DNA from: Reichenbachiella agariperforans
Lineage (GTDB): Bacteria > Bacteroidota > Bacteroidia > Cytophagales > Cyclobacteriaceae
Assembly: GCF_900142205.1 (NCBI RefSeq)
Contig: NZ_FRAA01000005.1
Coordinates: 124,001-188,000 of the forward strand
Length of the DNA stretch: 64,000 bases
Direction of reading: 5' to 3'
The notes beneath the pieces are model-generated. The model saw only the letters and a list, made by a program, of their open reading frames with translations. It searched no databases and was not told where the DNA came from. This document shows, in pieces, positions 42,807 through 51,823 of this stretch. Made by a program: the position numbers and the translations under genes. The first letter of the stretch is position 1; each line of letters opens with the position of its first letter.

Positions 42807-43519
42807 ACAAAATCCCGATTACAGTCAGCTGGAGTGGTGGCAAAGACTCAGCCTACATGCTATACCTCCTACTACAGGACGACCGCTATCAGGTCGTAGA
42901 ACTACACACGGCACTATCTGCTACGAACGATCGAGTATCCATGCACGGCGTGTCCAAAACACTCATGGAGGCACAGGCAGAGGCCATCGGACTGCCCATC
43001 ACCTTTCTCTCCATCCCTGCTGATCAAACCAACGACAGCTACGAAGAGGCACTAGCTACCTACTACACCAATCTCAAACGCCGCAACATCCATCATGTCG
43101 CCTCCGGTGATATATTTTTGGAGGATCTTCAAACCTACAGAGAAGGCATCTTTGCCAGTCACGGTATCACAGGCATCTACCCCCTATGGAAGAAAGATAC
43201 CACCACTTTGATCCAGGACATATTGGGTGTGGGATTCCAAACGATACTCTGCTGCACCAAGCAATCGCTATTCAGCACTTCTATCTGTGGTCAGGTACTG
43301 ACACCCGAGCTCATACAAACCTTCCCGTCCAGTGTAGACCCATGCGGGGAAAACGGAGAGTTCCACTCCTATGTATTCGACGGCCCTATCTTTCATTATC
43401 CAATAGACTATATCAAAAAAAACATCACCCAAAAAAGCTACCAACACCAACTCGACAATGGTGACACACTAGAAACCCTATTCGAATTCGCAGATTTAGA
43501 CTTGGCCTCCCACAGTTAA
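42803..43519 (+). CDS. DUF71/Dph6-like ATP-dependent amidoligase of the B12 operon
   Basis: The 238-residue PP-loop protein has the ATP-binding motif VSWSGGKDSAYML at its start, MHGVSKTLMEAQAEAIGLP, HHVASGDIFLEDLQTYRE and DPCGENGEFHSYVFDGPIF. This is the DUF71/COG2102 (diphthine-ammonia ligase) family. Eukaryotic and archaeal members make diphthamide, which bacteria lack. A bacterial subgroup beside cobalamin genes has been predicted to act in B12 salvage, plausibly as an amidase or amide ligase on corrinoid side chains. Translational overlap with cobC places this copy in that group. Confidence 0.87.
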   Translation: MNKIPITVSWSGGKDSAYMLYLLLQDDRYQVVELHTALSATNDRVSMHGVSKTLMEAQAEAIGLPITFLSIPADQTNDSYEEALATYYTNLKRRNIHHVASGDIFLEDLQTYREGIFASHGITGIYPLWKKDTTTLIQDILGVGFQTILCCTKQSLFSTSICGQVLTPELIQTFPSSVDPCGENGEFHSYVFDGPIFHYPIDYIKKNITQKSYQHQLDNGDTLETLFEFADLDLASHS

Positions 43520-43683
43520 TCACAGCCAATGGTTACGAACACATCATGATGAAGTAACTTATGTTCCTTCCCAAGACAGGTTACCCCTCTTTATACAGTA
43601 CAAATAATTTATTCTATATCTCGAAGGATTCGTTGTGCTATTTTGCTTCTGATTGCTTTCTTTTGGCCTCAAAAAAAGAGTAA

Positions 43684-44181
43684 ATGAACATGAAAATGAG
43701 AATATACCACCGCTACTTGGGATTCTTCCTTGCAGGAATCATGGCGGTGTATGCCCTAAGTGGAATCATATTAATATTTAGGGATACAGACACTTTCCAC
43801 ATTGTCGAAACCGTAGAAAAGGTTTTGCCAGAAGGTACGGAACTAGAAAACCTAGGCAAAGAACTAGGCATCAAGCGTTTTCGCATCGACCGTGTCGAAT
43901 CAGGTGTGGCGTATTTCAGAGACGGCACTTATAATATAGAGAGCCGTACGGCGGTCTATACTAAAAAGGAAATGCCCTATTTGCTGGACAAGATGACACA
44001 TCTGCACAAAGCCACTAGCAGTCGACCCCTCGCCTTCCTCAATATCTTTTTCGGCGTATCACTGTTCTTTTTTGTCATGTCTTCCTTCTGGATGTTTGTA
44101 CCAGGAACGAGCGTATTCAAAAAAGGACTCTACTTTGCATTGGCAGGTTTAGCCTTGACGCTACTGGTACTCTTCGTCTAG
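43684..44181 (+). CDS. Small PepSY-associated-type membrane protein
   Basis: The 165-residue protein has an N-terminal membrane segment (about 10-30, YHRYLGFFLAGIMAVYALSG). A soluble part of about 80 residues follows, then two close membrane segments (about 113-135 and 143-163). The YHRYLGFF start and LHKATSSRPLAFLNIFFGVS resemble shortened PepSY-TM proteins linked to iron reductases, but the PepSY domain itself is small. No ligand residues beyond single His are clear. It lies 164 bases after the cobalamin operon and could be a separate unit. Confidence 0.68.
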   Translation: MNMKMRIYHRYLGFFLAGIMAVYALSGIILIFRDTDTFHIVETVEKVLPEGTELENLGKELGIKRFRIDRVESGVAYFRDGTYNIESRTAVYTKKEMPYLLDKMTHLHKATSSRPLAFLNIFFGVSLFFFVMSSFWMFVPGTSVFKKGLYFALAGLALTLLVLFV

Positions 44182-44212
44182 TTAACCTTCAGAAAGGTTT
44201 AAACTGGTCGGT

Positions 44213-44249
44213 GTATGGACTACACCTAGGACGGAGATCTAGTCCATAC
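44213..44249. terminator. Convergent inverted repeat, likely bidirectional terminator
   Basis: GTATGGACTA at 44213-44222 pairs perfectly with 44240-44249. The right arm overlaps the stop codon of the response regulator at 44239-44241. A second small stem AACCTT/AAGGTT lies just before it (about 44184-44199). Neither has a long T-run. Confidence 0.6.
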
Positions 44250-44859
44250 TAATGGTCTTCGTCGATACAGCAAAATTGATCAATTCGCCTAACGTCGTTA
44301 GAGACAGCTTTTCCTTGATGTTCTGTTTGTGTTTTTCCACGGTAGCAGTGGCGATATTGAGGATATCAGCGACTTCCTTACTCATTTTTCCAGAAGCCAG
44401 CGAAAACAAAATTTCCCTTTCTCTGCGAGTAAGACTTTCTAATAATTCTACATTCTTCTCATTGTAGCGCACGTTTTGACTCTCTTTCTCAGCATTGAGC
44501 ATGGCAAGATTGATCGTCAGCTTCAGCTGATTAACATTGTAAGGTTTTAACAGATAAGCAAAAGGCAATGAGCCCTCAGCCTTGCGAACGGTACTCTCGT
44601 CAGTATATGCCGTTAGATAAACTATAGGTACTTTGTAACTAGTACATAGCTCCTGCACTAGATCTATCCCATCTATGTCAGCATTGAGATTAATATCCGA
44701 AATAATTAAGTCAAAAGTCTGTGAGACGAAAAACTTACGCGCCTCATCTGGCCCCAATGCTATCGTCACCGAAGCATAATCTCCCTTCTCCAAGGTGGCC
44801 TTAATTTCCTTGGCGATTATCATCACATCTTCTATAAGTAGTATACTAAGCCTCTCCAT
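44239..44859 (-). CDS. Response regulator, receiver plus LuxR HTH
   Basis: The 206-residue protein has a receiver with phosphoacceptor Asp in LIISDINLNADIDG, switch Thr in VYLTAYTD and Lys in AYLLKPYN. A NarL/LuxR HTH is visible in LTRREREILFSLASGKMSKE and ATATVEKHKQNIKEKL. It overlaps the propeller kinase gene by 14 bases, so the two form a cognate pair. Confidence 0.93.
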   Translation of the reverse strand: MERLSILLIEDVMIIAKEIKATLEKGDYASVTIALGPDEARKFFVSQTFDLIISDINLNADIDGIDLVQELCTSYKVPIVYLTAYTDESTVRKAEGSLPFAYLLKPYNVNQLKLTINLAMLNAEKESQNVRYNEKNVELLESLTRREREILFSLASGKMSKEVADILNIATATVEKHKQNIKEKLSLTTLGELINFAVSTKTISMD

Positions 44860-47800
44860 AGCTCACCGGTATTTTAATTACATTCTTTGCCCCATCATGA
44901 CTATCAACGGTCATCTCGCCTTTCAATTGTTTCACCATATCCTTTACTAGATCAAGCCCTATTGAACCCTGTTTGATATCCTCCTGACGGTAGCCCTTGC
45001 CATTGTCTGCTATCACGAGCACCAGCCAGTCACCTCCTACCTTGCAACTGATCGACAGGCGGTTGGTGTCCTCATAGTTGTCAAAGGCATATTTGCTCAC
45101 ATTGGTCAACAGCTCATTGATCAATAAGCCATAAAAGGTAATATTGAAATTAGTCACCTCCGCAGGTTCCAGATCATAGATTGTTTCAAACGTCGGGCTT
45201 TCGTCCGAAGCAATCAGCCGCAGTACATTCTCACATATATCCCGAGTAAACTTATCCACATGAATATGTTCACTCTCAGAATCCATAATGTTTTCCAAAT
45301 AGGAAATCGTCAAGATACGGTTCCTCGCTACCTGTAACGTGTGAATGGCATCTAAATTATCCAAATGCAAAGCCTGTAGACTCAGTAGACTGGATATAAT
45401 TTGTAGATTATTTTTGACGCGGTGCTTCATCTCCCGCATCAAAAACTGAATACTCTCCTGTCTCGATTCGGATACTTCGAGTGCCTGCCGCAACTCCCCT
45501 GTACTCTCCTTGACCATTAGTTCTAAACGTTCTTTGTTTCGCCGATAGGTGTGAGATTTATAAAGGTAGAACCCTACTGCTAACAGTAAAGTCGCCAAAA
45601 CAGCTGTCAACTTGAACCAAAACTGATCATACCACGGAGGGATAACTGTGAGCGATACCTGACGCCCCATCTCACTCCAAGCCCCATTATCGTTGGTTGC
45701 TTTGATGTGAAAAGTATAATCTCCTGGAGACAAATTCGTATAGGTAATACTTTGGCTTTTCGTGACGGGCCTCCATTCCTTGTCAAATCCATCCATCCAA
45801 TAACTGTAGTTCACTTTGGATGGGTTCAGAAAGTTAATCGCAGCATACTTGAAAGTAAGTACATTTTCGTCGCTACCGAAGGCGTAGCGATCTTGGTAGA
45901 TCGCATTGGTAGGCAAAGGCTGATTGAACAATTCGATGGATTCCAGATGTACCTTGGACTCGTAAGGATTGATACGAATATCCTCTGGATGAAAGACATT
46001 GATCCCATCGACTCCTCCAAAGTAAAAATTACCATACGCATCTTGGTAAGCAGCCTTACCGTTGAACTCATCGTTTTGAAGGCCATCCTTGTGAGAGTAG
46101 TGAACAAAGCGATCTGTCGAAGGATCGAGTACTGCGATCCCCTTGTTGGTTCCCATCCATACTCTATCCTGGGCATCTATCAGTACACTGTACACAAAAT
46201 CATTGGGAAATCCCTCTTGTCGATAATAGCGATGAACATCCTCAGTTTTCAGGTTCAACATGGTCAGCCCGGTGCTTGTACCCAACCAAATATTGCCATT
46301 TCCATCTTCGTTGATCGCAAAGATTCTATCACTATTGATTGCTTCGGGATGCGTCCCTTCGGTGTAGTGATGTACTACTCCCTCTCCTAACTCCGCTATC
46401 CGGTATGCTCCTTGATCAGACCCTATCCATAAGTTGTCCTGACTATCTACAAAGCTAATTCGGGCACGATTGAGCGCTTGCCCGTCTACCAAATAGCCCT
46501 CAAATTTCTTTTGGGTCAAATCATAGATATACATCCCGCTGGACCAAGTAGACACCAGTAGCTTCTCTGACGTGAGTGGCCGTATATCGATGACGGATTT
46601 ATCGTTGGGAATATCTCCTGTCACTTCAGCCTTTTCGAAACGGTCCTGTGCAGCGTTGTAATGCAACAAACCTGTCCCATCAAAGCCTCCACACCATACA
46701 TCACCGTTATGATCACGCTCCAGCGCATAGATGAGCGACTTAGGAAAATCGTCCTTGTAATGTTTGAACTCCCTCGTGAGGTAATCATATTTGAGGACGT
46801 TGTACGTACTACCAAGCCACAGGGCAGAGTCCTCCCCCTCAGCAGGCAAAAACTGAAAAGTACTCAGCTTGGTATCTCTCGTATACCCCTCCATCTCCAA
46901 ACTAATAGACGTAAATTTCTTCTGGTACTTGTTGTAGTGGTGGAGCCCTTCACCCGCCGTACCCATCCATACGTTCCCTTTGCCATCCCCATAGATCGTC
47001 ATGATCTCAACGGGAAAATACACCTTACCCGATTGATCCTTAGAGACGCATTGGGTCACAGATTTTGAGACAGGATCATAGATCACTAACCCCTCATTGG
47101 TTCCCAGCCATAGTTCACCGTTTTCGTAGGGGTAAATACAGTTGATCGACTGATCAGGCACAATCAAATCTGCCACTCCACTGGACAGATCTAGCGTATA
47201 TAGTCCCTGTTCTGTACCCACATAGAGCTGCTCCTGATGCAGTAGCAGGGCATTGTGCGCAGATGGATCTAGACGCTGCTGCCCTACCACGGACAGTGTT
47301 TTCAAATCTAACACCAACAAACCTCCATTCAATGTCGCTAGTACGGCCTGACCTTCACTCATTCGTACTAGAGCAGTGACATGGTTCTCCGAGCCTTGTT
47401 CTTCGTGAACAACTTTCTTGAGCGTCTTGATACTCCTATCGTAGATATGAAAGGCATTGGATGACGAAAAAAGAAGATATTGATCGTTTAGGCGGAAGAC
47501 CTTATAGGAGATTACATTAGATAGTTCGTCAAAGGGACGGATGAAGGTTTCGCTACGCAGATCAAGCGCAAATATCCCTTTGCTATTGGAGGCAATCCAG
47601 AGCGTATCATCCACGATCAGTAGACCTCTGTTATGATCATCCGGGATACTCATACTGTCGAGCGGATTGCCTGAAAAAACCTTCATTTTCAGTCCGTTGA
47701 ACCGGTGCAGACCGTCCTCAGTAGAGAACCAAAGATAGTCCATATCGTCCTGCACGACATCCTGCACATTGAGCTGGGTCATCCCCTCTTCCTGTCCGAT

Positions 47801-47893
47801 GTAGTTGATCTGTAGTGTATCTAGCTGCGCCCCAGCGACCGCTCCTAGACACGTGCCTAACATACATATCCAAGTAACAACAAATACTTTCAA
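44846..47893 (-). CDS. Propeller sensor histidine kinase (Reg_prop, Y_Y_Y, HisKA_2 type)
   Basis: The 1015-residue kinase begins at a TTG with a signal peptide (ends VAGAQ). Periplasmic propeller blades occupy about 25-690 (for example WFSTEDGLHRFNG and WMGTAGEGLHHYN), and a Y_Y_Y domain follows (about 690-760). A single membrane segment (about 770-790) leads to a HisKA_2/HWE-like dimerisation part with His824 in MKHRVKNNLQIISSLL. The HATPase carries ADNGKGYRQEDIKQGSIGLDLV. Unlike the PUL regulator it is not fused to a receiver; the partner overlaps its stop. The propeller suggests it senses a carbohydrate or other periplasmic ligand, but no enzyme genes are nearby. Confidence 0.92.
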   Translation of the reverse strand: MKVFVVTWICMLGTCLGAVAGAQLDTLQINYIGQEEGMTQLNVQDVVQDDMDYLWFSTEDGLHRFNGLKMKVFSGNPLDSMSIPDDHNRGLLIVDDTLWIASNSKGIFALDLRSETFIRPFDELSNVISYKVFRLNDQYLLFSSSNAFHIYDRSIKTLKKVVHEEQGSENHVTALVRMSEGQAVLATLNGGLLVLDLKTLSVVGQQRLDPSAHNALLLHQEQLYVGTEQGLYTLDLSSGVADLIVPDQSINCIYPYENGELWLGTNEGLVIYDPVSKSVTQCVSKDQSGKVYFPVEIMTIYGDGKGNVWMGTAGEGLHHYNKYQKKFTSISLEMEGYTRDTKLSTFQFLPAEGEDSALWLGSTYNVLKYDYLTREFKHYKDDFPKSLIYALERDHNGDVWCGGFDGTGLLHYNAAQDRFEKAEVTGDIPNDKSVIDIRPLTSEKLLVSTWSSGMYIYDLTQKKFEGYLVDGQALNRARISFVDSQDNLWIGSDQGAYRIAELGEGVVHHYTEGTHPEAINSDRIFAINEDGNGNIWLGTSTGLTMLNLKTEDVHRYYRQEGFPNDFVYSVLIDAQDRVWMGTNKGIAVLDPSTDRFVHYSHKDGLQNDEFNGKAAYQDAYGNFYFGGVDGINVFHPEDIRINPYESKVHLESIELFNQPLPTNAIYQDRYAFGSDENVLTFKYAAINFLNPSKVNYSYWMDGFDKEWRPVTKSQSITYTNLSPGDYTFHIKATNDNGAWSEMGRQVSLTVIPPWYDQFWFKLTAVLATLLLAVGFYLYKSHTYRRNKERLELMVKESTGELRQALEVSESRQESIQFLMREMKHRVKNNLQIISSLLSLQALHLDNLDAIHTLQVARNRILTISYLENIMDSESEHIHVDKFTRDICENVLRLIASDESPTFETIYDLEPAEVTNFNITFYGLLINELLTNVSKYAFDNYEDTNRLSISCKVGGDWLVLVIADNGKGYRQEDIKQGSIGLDLVKDMVKQLKGEMTVDSHDGAKNVIKIPVSYGEA

Positions 47894-48460
47894 TCCTCTT
47901 TCTTAATGTTGAATGGTAGGTTAAGGCTAGGTTAGAGCCTAAATCTAATCAGACCGCACTACTGTACCAAATAAATGAGAATTTGCTCCACACAAAGACA
48001 TGTCAGAGGAGGCGTTTCTACTTGGGTAAAAGCTATTCTTTGAAAAAGGTTCTAGCACCGATTAAAAAAGAGTGTACGACAAACACCCCAAGCTTGCGCA
48101 ACCACAGACCTCAGCTTGCGCAACCAAAGACCTTAGCTTGCACAACAAAGGAGTGGAGGTTGCGCAACCGAATAGCCAACCTTGCGCAACCTTTGGGTGA
48201 AGCTACTAATCGACCTAAAAATCTAATCGGTTTTCTGTATCTAGACAACCCCATAGACGAGTGGATCAAAGGCTAAAATGGAGGCAATCTTAATGTAGTA
48301 ACATTGACTGAATAAGAGGACTATGAGATTAAATAACGCTCCTACAATCAAGACTACCCCCTACTTTAGAACTGAACTATTTGTAAAGCATACTACCTCA
48401 CAACTCATTAAAACAAACGATTACTCAACCCCTTATCGATAACACCACTATGTTTCGAAT
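47894..48460. other. 567-base gap between the propeller kinase and antiporter genes
   Basis: This holds the kinase promoter (left end) and the 22-bp palindrome array at 48091-48191. No other clear gene was seen. A 97-codon open frame (47983-48276, plus) crosses the array, but its composition in the repeats is forced by the repeat and it has no recognisable fold, so it is not called. Confidence 0.6.
48091..48191. repeat. Five-core 22-bp periodic palindrome array (GC-rich core)
   Basis: The palindrome TTGCGCAA, usually in the setting AGCTTGCGCAACC, starts at 48094, 48116, 48138, 48160 and 48182, each exactly 22 bases apart. The copy at 48138 is TTGCACAA. Copy four reads GGTTGCGCAACC, a perfect 12-bp palindrome. 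Spacers of 14 bases differ. A decayed sixth copy may begin at 48201 (AGCTA). The array lies 200-300 bases upstream of the propeller-kinase start. Confidence 0.93.
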
Positions 48461-49765
48461 TTAGGAAAAATGCTTTTTCATACCTCTCCCACCGGTAGTA
48501 CGGCGAACAGCACCAGTGAGAAACTTCTCTTTCATCATGATTGGCAAGGTAAATCCTTGGAACAAAATAGAACACACAACTACCACATAGGTCATCGTAA
48601 TCATCAACTCCTTACCTGCAAAAGGATCCAAAGCTAGTATTAATGCTATGGGAAGACCTCCTTTAAATGCTCCCCAAGTCATCACAGAGACCGTATCCTT
48701 ATCGAAAGAAACCGTCATAGACATGATTTTCACAGGGATGTAAATGCTGAGCCATCTACCGAACCATACCAAATTGACTGCTATAAAACCGACAGAAAAA
48801 TAATCCATGCGCCATTCAAGCACCAATATCTCCAAGCCCATGAGCACAAACAGCAATACTGCCATAGTCTGCTCCATCAGCTTCCAAAACTTATAAACAT
48901 ACCCATTAACTACTCCCCGCTCGTCAGGGTTCTTTTGATCGACCCTTCCTAGATTACCTATCATGAGCCCCATGATCAATGCCACGAGCTTAGAGTAGAT
49001 ATTAAAGTACTCGGAGATGAATGATCCCACCATCACCAAAGCAATAGTGATGAGCACCTCTATATGCATGTCTTCATTATCAATATAATTCAAGATCAAA
49101 TACCCAATATACCCCATACCTATTCCGATAGCCACGCCACCAAGTATCTCTATTGACACGACGCGTGTCACCTCCATCAGGATCATTTCGTGACCTTCTG
49201 ACACCATCATTACATGATACAGTACAAACGCCAGCACGACTGAAAAAGCACCGTTAAACAGTGATTCTCCTTCTACTTTAATAGATAGTTTTTTAGGAAT
49301 AGAAAAGTTACCTGTGATATTGGCAGCAGAGATAGGGTCGGTAGATGAAATCACAGCACCAAACACCAAACTGTAGAGGTAACTCACCTCTAGATTAACC
49401 AAATGAAGCACGCCATAGATCAACGATCCAATCACAACTGTCGATAAGATCGCACTAAAAATGGACAACAGAATAACTGTCAGTTTCAGGTCACCTAGTT
49501 TTTTCATGTTCATCTGTAGCCCTCCAGCAAACAGAATGACACTGATCACGACTTGGTTGAGGACATCACGAAAGTCAAAAGCTTTGACATGTTCCGCAAT
49601 GTGGAATCTTGGGAACATGTGTCCAATAATCATGACAGTAAATGAAAGTAACATCGTCAGAATCATCAACCCAAGAGAAGTGGGCATCTTCAGATAAAAT
49701 GTATTGACGAATATGAAAAGACCAGACAGGAAGATCAAAAAAGCAACAACGTCAAATAAGTGCAT
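48461..49765 (-). CDS. Cation:proton antiporter, CPA1 family
   Basis: The 434-residue membrane protein has about 12 hydrophobic segments. The key ion-binding motif is intact in FGAVISSTDPISAANITG, and a second motif appears as VEGESLFNGAFSVVLAFVL. This is the NhaP/CPA1 pattern, so it probably exchanges Na+ (or K+) for H+ in the inner membrane. There is no cytoplasmic RCK-type tail. It stands alone, with a gap of about 1 kb upstream. Confidence 0.92.
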   Translation of the reverse strand: MHLFDVVAFLIFLSGLFIFVNTFYLKMPTSLGLMILTMLLSFTVMIIGHMFPRFHIAEHVKAFDFRDVLNQVVISVILFAGGLQMNMKKLGDLKLTVILLSIFSAILSTVVIGSLIYGVLHLVNLEVSYLYSLVFGAVISSTDPISAANITGNFSIPKKLSIKVEGESLFNGAFSVVLAFVLYHVMMVSEGHEMILMEVTRVVSIEILGGVAIGIGMGYIGYLILNYIDNEDMHIEVLITIALVMVGSFISEYFNIYSKLVALIMGLMIGNLGRVDQKNPDERGVVNGYVYKFWKLMEQTMAVLLFVLMGLEILVLEWRMDYFSVGFIAVNLVWFGRWLSIYIPVKIMSMTVSFDKDTVSVMTWGAFKGGLPIALILALDPFAGKELMITMTYVVVVCSILFQGFTLPIMMKEKFLTGAVRRTTGGRGMKKHFS

Positions 49766-50294
49766 AGCATATTGATTTTAAGTACGCTACAATGATAAAT
49801 GCTCCTCAGACCAAATGTAATCTAAGAATAACGGTAAATTATCCTCCGTATTAATACCTACCTACCCCAGCTACTCCTCAAAAACCGCCCTACTTTCGGG
49901 TCACTCCTTATTTCTGGGGAGAGATCGAGGATTACTTCGTGATTCAAGATTCATTGTTCGAAATTCATTATTGCTTTTAGTTAATAACCATCTCCTATAT
50001 ATCCTTGAGGTTAATTTGAATGATTGGAATAATAAACACCAAATACCAATAACGCTTTACCCCGAATGATGCTATTGCATCATCAGAGTTAATAGCCTAC
50101 CTGATTCGACAGACAGAAAAAAAGAAAATTAGTTGATAAGGGTTGAACTTTTTTAGGAACCGAATCTCAGCTATCGCTCAACCCAATAAAGAAAACATTA
50201 GTTTTAGAAAAAGGCTCTCATAGCGATAGGACACAAAATACTCGCTGTCTCCTACCACATATTTAGAGATAAAGTTGAGTACAAAAAGCCTAAG

Positions 50295-50539
50295 ATGACT
50301 AAAGAAGTGATCATACAAAGGAAAAAATGCAAATCGAACAGCTTCAAAAGCGGCTTAATAAGCTAAAAATACCGGCATCCAGCAATTTAAAGGTCGGCTT
50401 TTTTTGGTGGATTACGCCCGAGCACAAAACCGACAATAGATACTAAGCCCCCACATTAGTACTTGAGCATGTAGAAAAAAATCTCTTAGAGTAAGCAGCT
50501 GAGATCGATCAGTTATACAGGCAACTCATGTCTCGCTAG
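50295..50539 (+). pseudogene. Decayed small gene, coiled-coil-like
   Basis: An ATG at 50295 gives MTKEVIIQRKK, then the sense shifts to another frame at the ATG at 50327: MQIEQLQKRLNKLKIPASSN and onward through WWITPEHKTDNRY. That frame is broken by TAA, continues APTLVLEHVEKNLLE, is broken by TAA again, and ends AAEIDQLYRQLMSR before a TAG at 50537-50539. The pieces read as one charged coiled-coil-like product with two in-frame stops and one frameshift. It may be the remains of a mobile-element or chromosome protein; no family is recognised. Confidence 0.4.
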
Positions 50540-50673
50540 TAGGGCTTTCAAAAAAAAAGCACTCAGCCATCACCGTTGTGTATGGTACTGAGTACTTAAC
50601 TATTGGATAACTCCTATTACGCTATCAATCCCTCCAAGGACTGTTCTTAAATATTTTACAACCAAGTTTTAAA

Positions 50674-50708
50674 TTAACTCCGCATGCTGTCGGGGCATGC
50701 AGAGTTAA
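50674..50708 (-). terminator. Terminator hairpin of the GPAAKN-repeat gene
   Basis: TTAACTC-C-GCATGC (50674-50687) pairs with GCATGC-A-GAGTTAA (50695-50708), one mismatch in 14, with a 7-base loop. On the minus strand the stem is followed by TTTAAAACTTGG. It is 31 bases past the gene's stop. Confidence 0.75.
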
Positions 50709-50739
50709 GCCGAGGAATGGTTATCTCCTCCATGTGTTA

Positions 50740-51054
50740 TTAGTCATTGTCCTTGTTAGCCCAAACCTTCTGGTTTTTGGCCGCTGGACCCTTGAGATCA
50801 TTCTTTCTAGATACCAATGCTACTTCTTGGAAGTCTGCTTTTGAATCTTGATCCCAAGCCTTCTGATTTTTTGCTGCTGGACCTTGTACACGGTCAGCGT
50901 CAGTAGACTTCATCACGATAGAAACTTCCGTCTTATTTTTATCTTTCCAAGGCTTGTAGTTCTTAGCCGCTGGACCTTTGAGGTCGTTTCTTGATTGGGC
51001 GAAACTCATAGTGGCCGCTAGTGTAAAGGCGAATGCAATTATGATAGTTTTCAT
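50740..51054 (-). CDS. Small secreted protein with three GPAAKN repeats
   Basis: The 104-residue protein has a clear signal peptide (MKTIIIAFAFTLAATMSFAQ). The mature part of about 84 residues carries three copies of a motif: LKGPAAKNYKPW, VQGPAAKNQKAW and LKGPAAKNQKVW, spaced 32-34 residues apart and joined by charged linkers. The motif is basic with a fixed Trp. I do not recognise a characterised family. The repeats could bind a polyanion or another cell-surface partner, which is speculation. It lies between a decayed gene and a two-component pair, and is probably monocistronic with its own terminator. Confidence 0.85.
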   Translation of the reverse strand: MKTIIIAFAFTLAATMSFAQSRNDLKGPAAKNYKPWKDKNKTEVSIVMKSTDADRVQGPAAKNQKAWDQDSKADFQEVALVSRKNDLKGPAAKNQKVWANKDND

Positions 51055-51193
51055 AGCTCTATAATTTATGTGATGTTTTCAATTAACTTCTACACAATTA
51101 TACGCGCTATATGAGGGCGGTTTTCTCTAAGAAATCTGGTAAATATTTATACGAACATTTCGGTAACCCAAACATCCGTATTTATACGGATGT

Positions 51194-51823
51194 TTATATA
51201 ATACTCAGCTTTGTAGCCTTTTTGATCAATTCAGCGGTGTTTTTTACATCTAATTTCTTCATCATATTGACCCTATGCGTCTCTACAGTCCGTGTACTGA
51301 TGATGAGTTTCTCTGCAATTTCTTTGGTCGTGAGTCCATTGGAGATCATTTCTAATATTTCTGATTCCTTTGCTGACAGTTTTTTCGGTTGGTTTCCTTC
51401 CATAGCCATGATATTGATCATGCGCTCAGATATGGTAGGATTAAAATACTTTTGCCCAGAAAAAACGGTATTAATAGCCTGCACCAATTCCTCTTCGTCC
51501 GTATTCTTTAGTAGATAACTATAGGCACCACTACGCACACACTTGACGATATAGTTACCATCGTCGTGCATGGATATAGCAATGGTCTTGATTTGAGGAT
51601 ATTCCTTTTTAAGTTTTTTGAGTGCCTCGAAACCATTCATCTCAGGCATCGTCAAATCTAGTAGCAGTACATGAGGAATCTCTCCCTTCTCTAAGAACTC
51701 GAACAGTTCCACTCCATTATTCAACCCTCCCAGTACTTCAAAATCCTCGTTGGAGGACAACAACGCCGACATACCATCACGAAACAGCTGATGGTCATCC
51801 ACTATAGCCAATTTAATTTTCAT
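51194..51823 (-). CDS. NarL-type response regulator
   Basis: The 209-residue protein has a receiver with acidic residues in AIVDDHQLFRDG, phosphoacceptor Asp in VLLLDLTMPEMNG and Lys in SYLLKNTDE. The LuxR HTH is LSAKESEILEMISNGLTTKE and STRTVETHRVNMMKKL. It overlaps the adjacent kinase gene by 11 bases. All key residues look intact. Confidence 0.94.
   Translation of the reverse strand: MKIKLAIVDDHQLFRDGMSALLSSNEDFEVLGGLNNGVELFEFLEKGEIPHVLLLDLTMPEMNGFEALKKLKKEYPQIKTIAISMHDDGNYIVKCVRSGAYSYLLKNTDEEELVQAINTVFSGQKYFNPTISERMINIMAMEGNQPKKLSAKESEILEMISNGLTTKEIAEKLIISTRTVETHRVNMMKKLDVKNTAELIKKATKLSII

Larger units (their letters stand above)
49766..50739. other. 974-base gap with a decayed reading frame and hairpins
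   Basis: The first 500 bases are A/T-rich with no coding or repeat structure that I can see. A decayed reading frame lies at 50295-50539. A terminator for the GPAAKN-repeat gene occupies 50674-50708. The left end should hold the antiporter promoter. Confidence 0.6.

Noticed and set aside
42386-43464. Open frames of 85-110 codons inside cobC and the DUF71 gene
   Set aside because: They are alternate-frame shadows of genes with intact catalytic motifs and operon overlaps.
48091-48191. CRISPR or integron attachment array
   Set aside because: Units are too short, there is no cas gene or integrase nearby, and no gene cassettes separate the repeats.
47983-48276. 97-codon open frame across the TTGCGCAA array
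   Set aside because: The middle third is dictated by the repeats, the rest shows no fold or family, and 22-bp units shift the frame each time, which is unlike a protein repeat.
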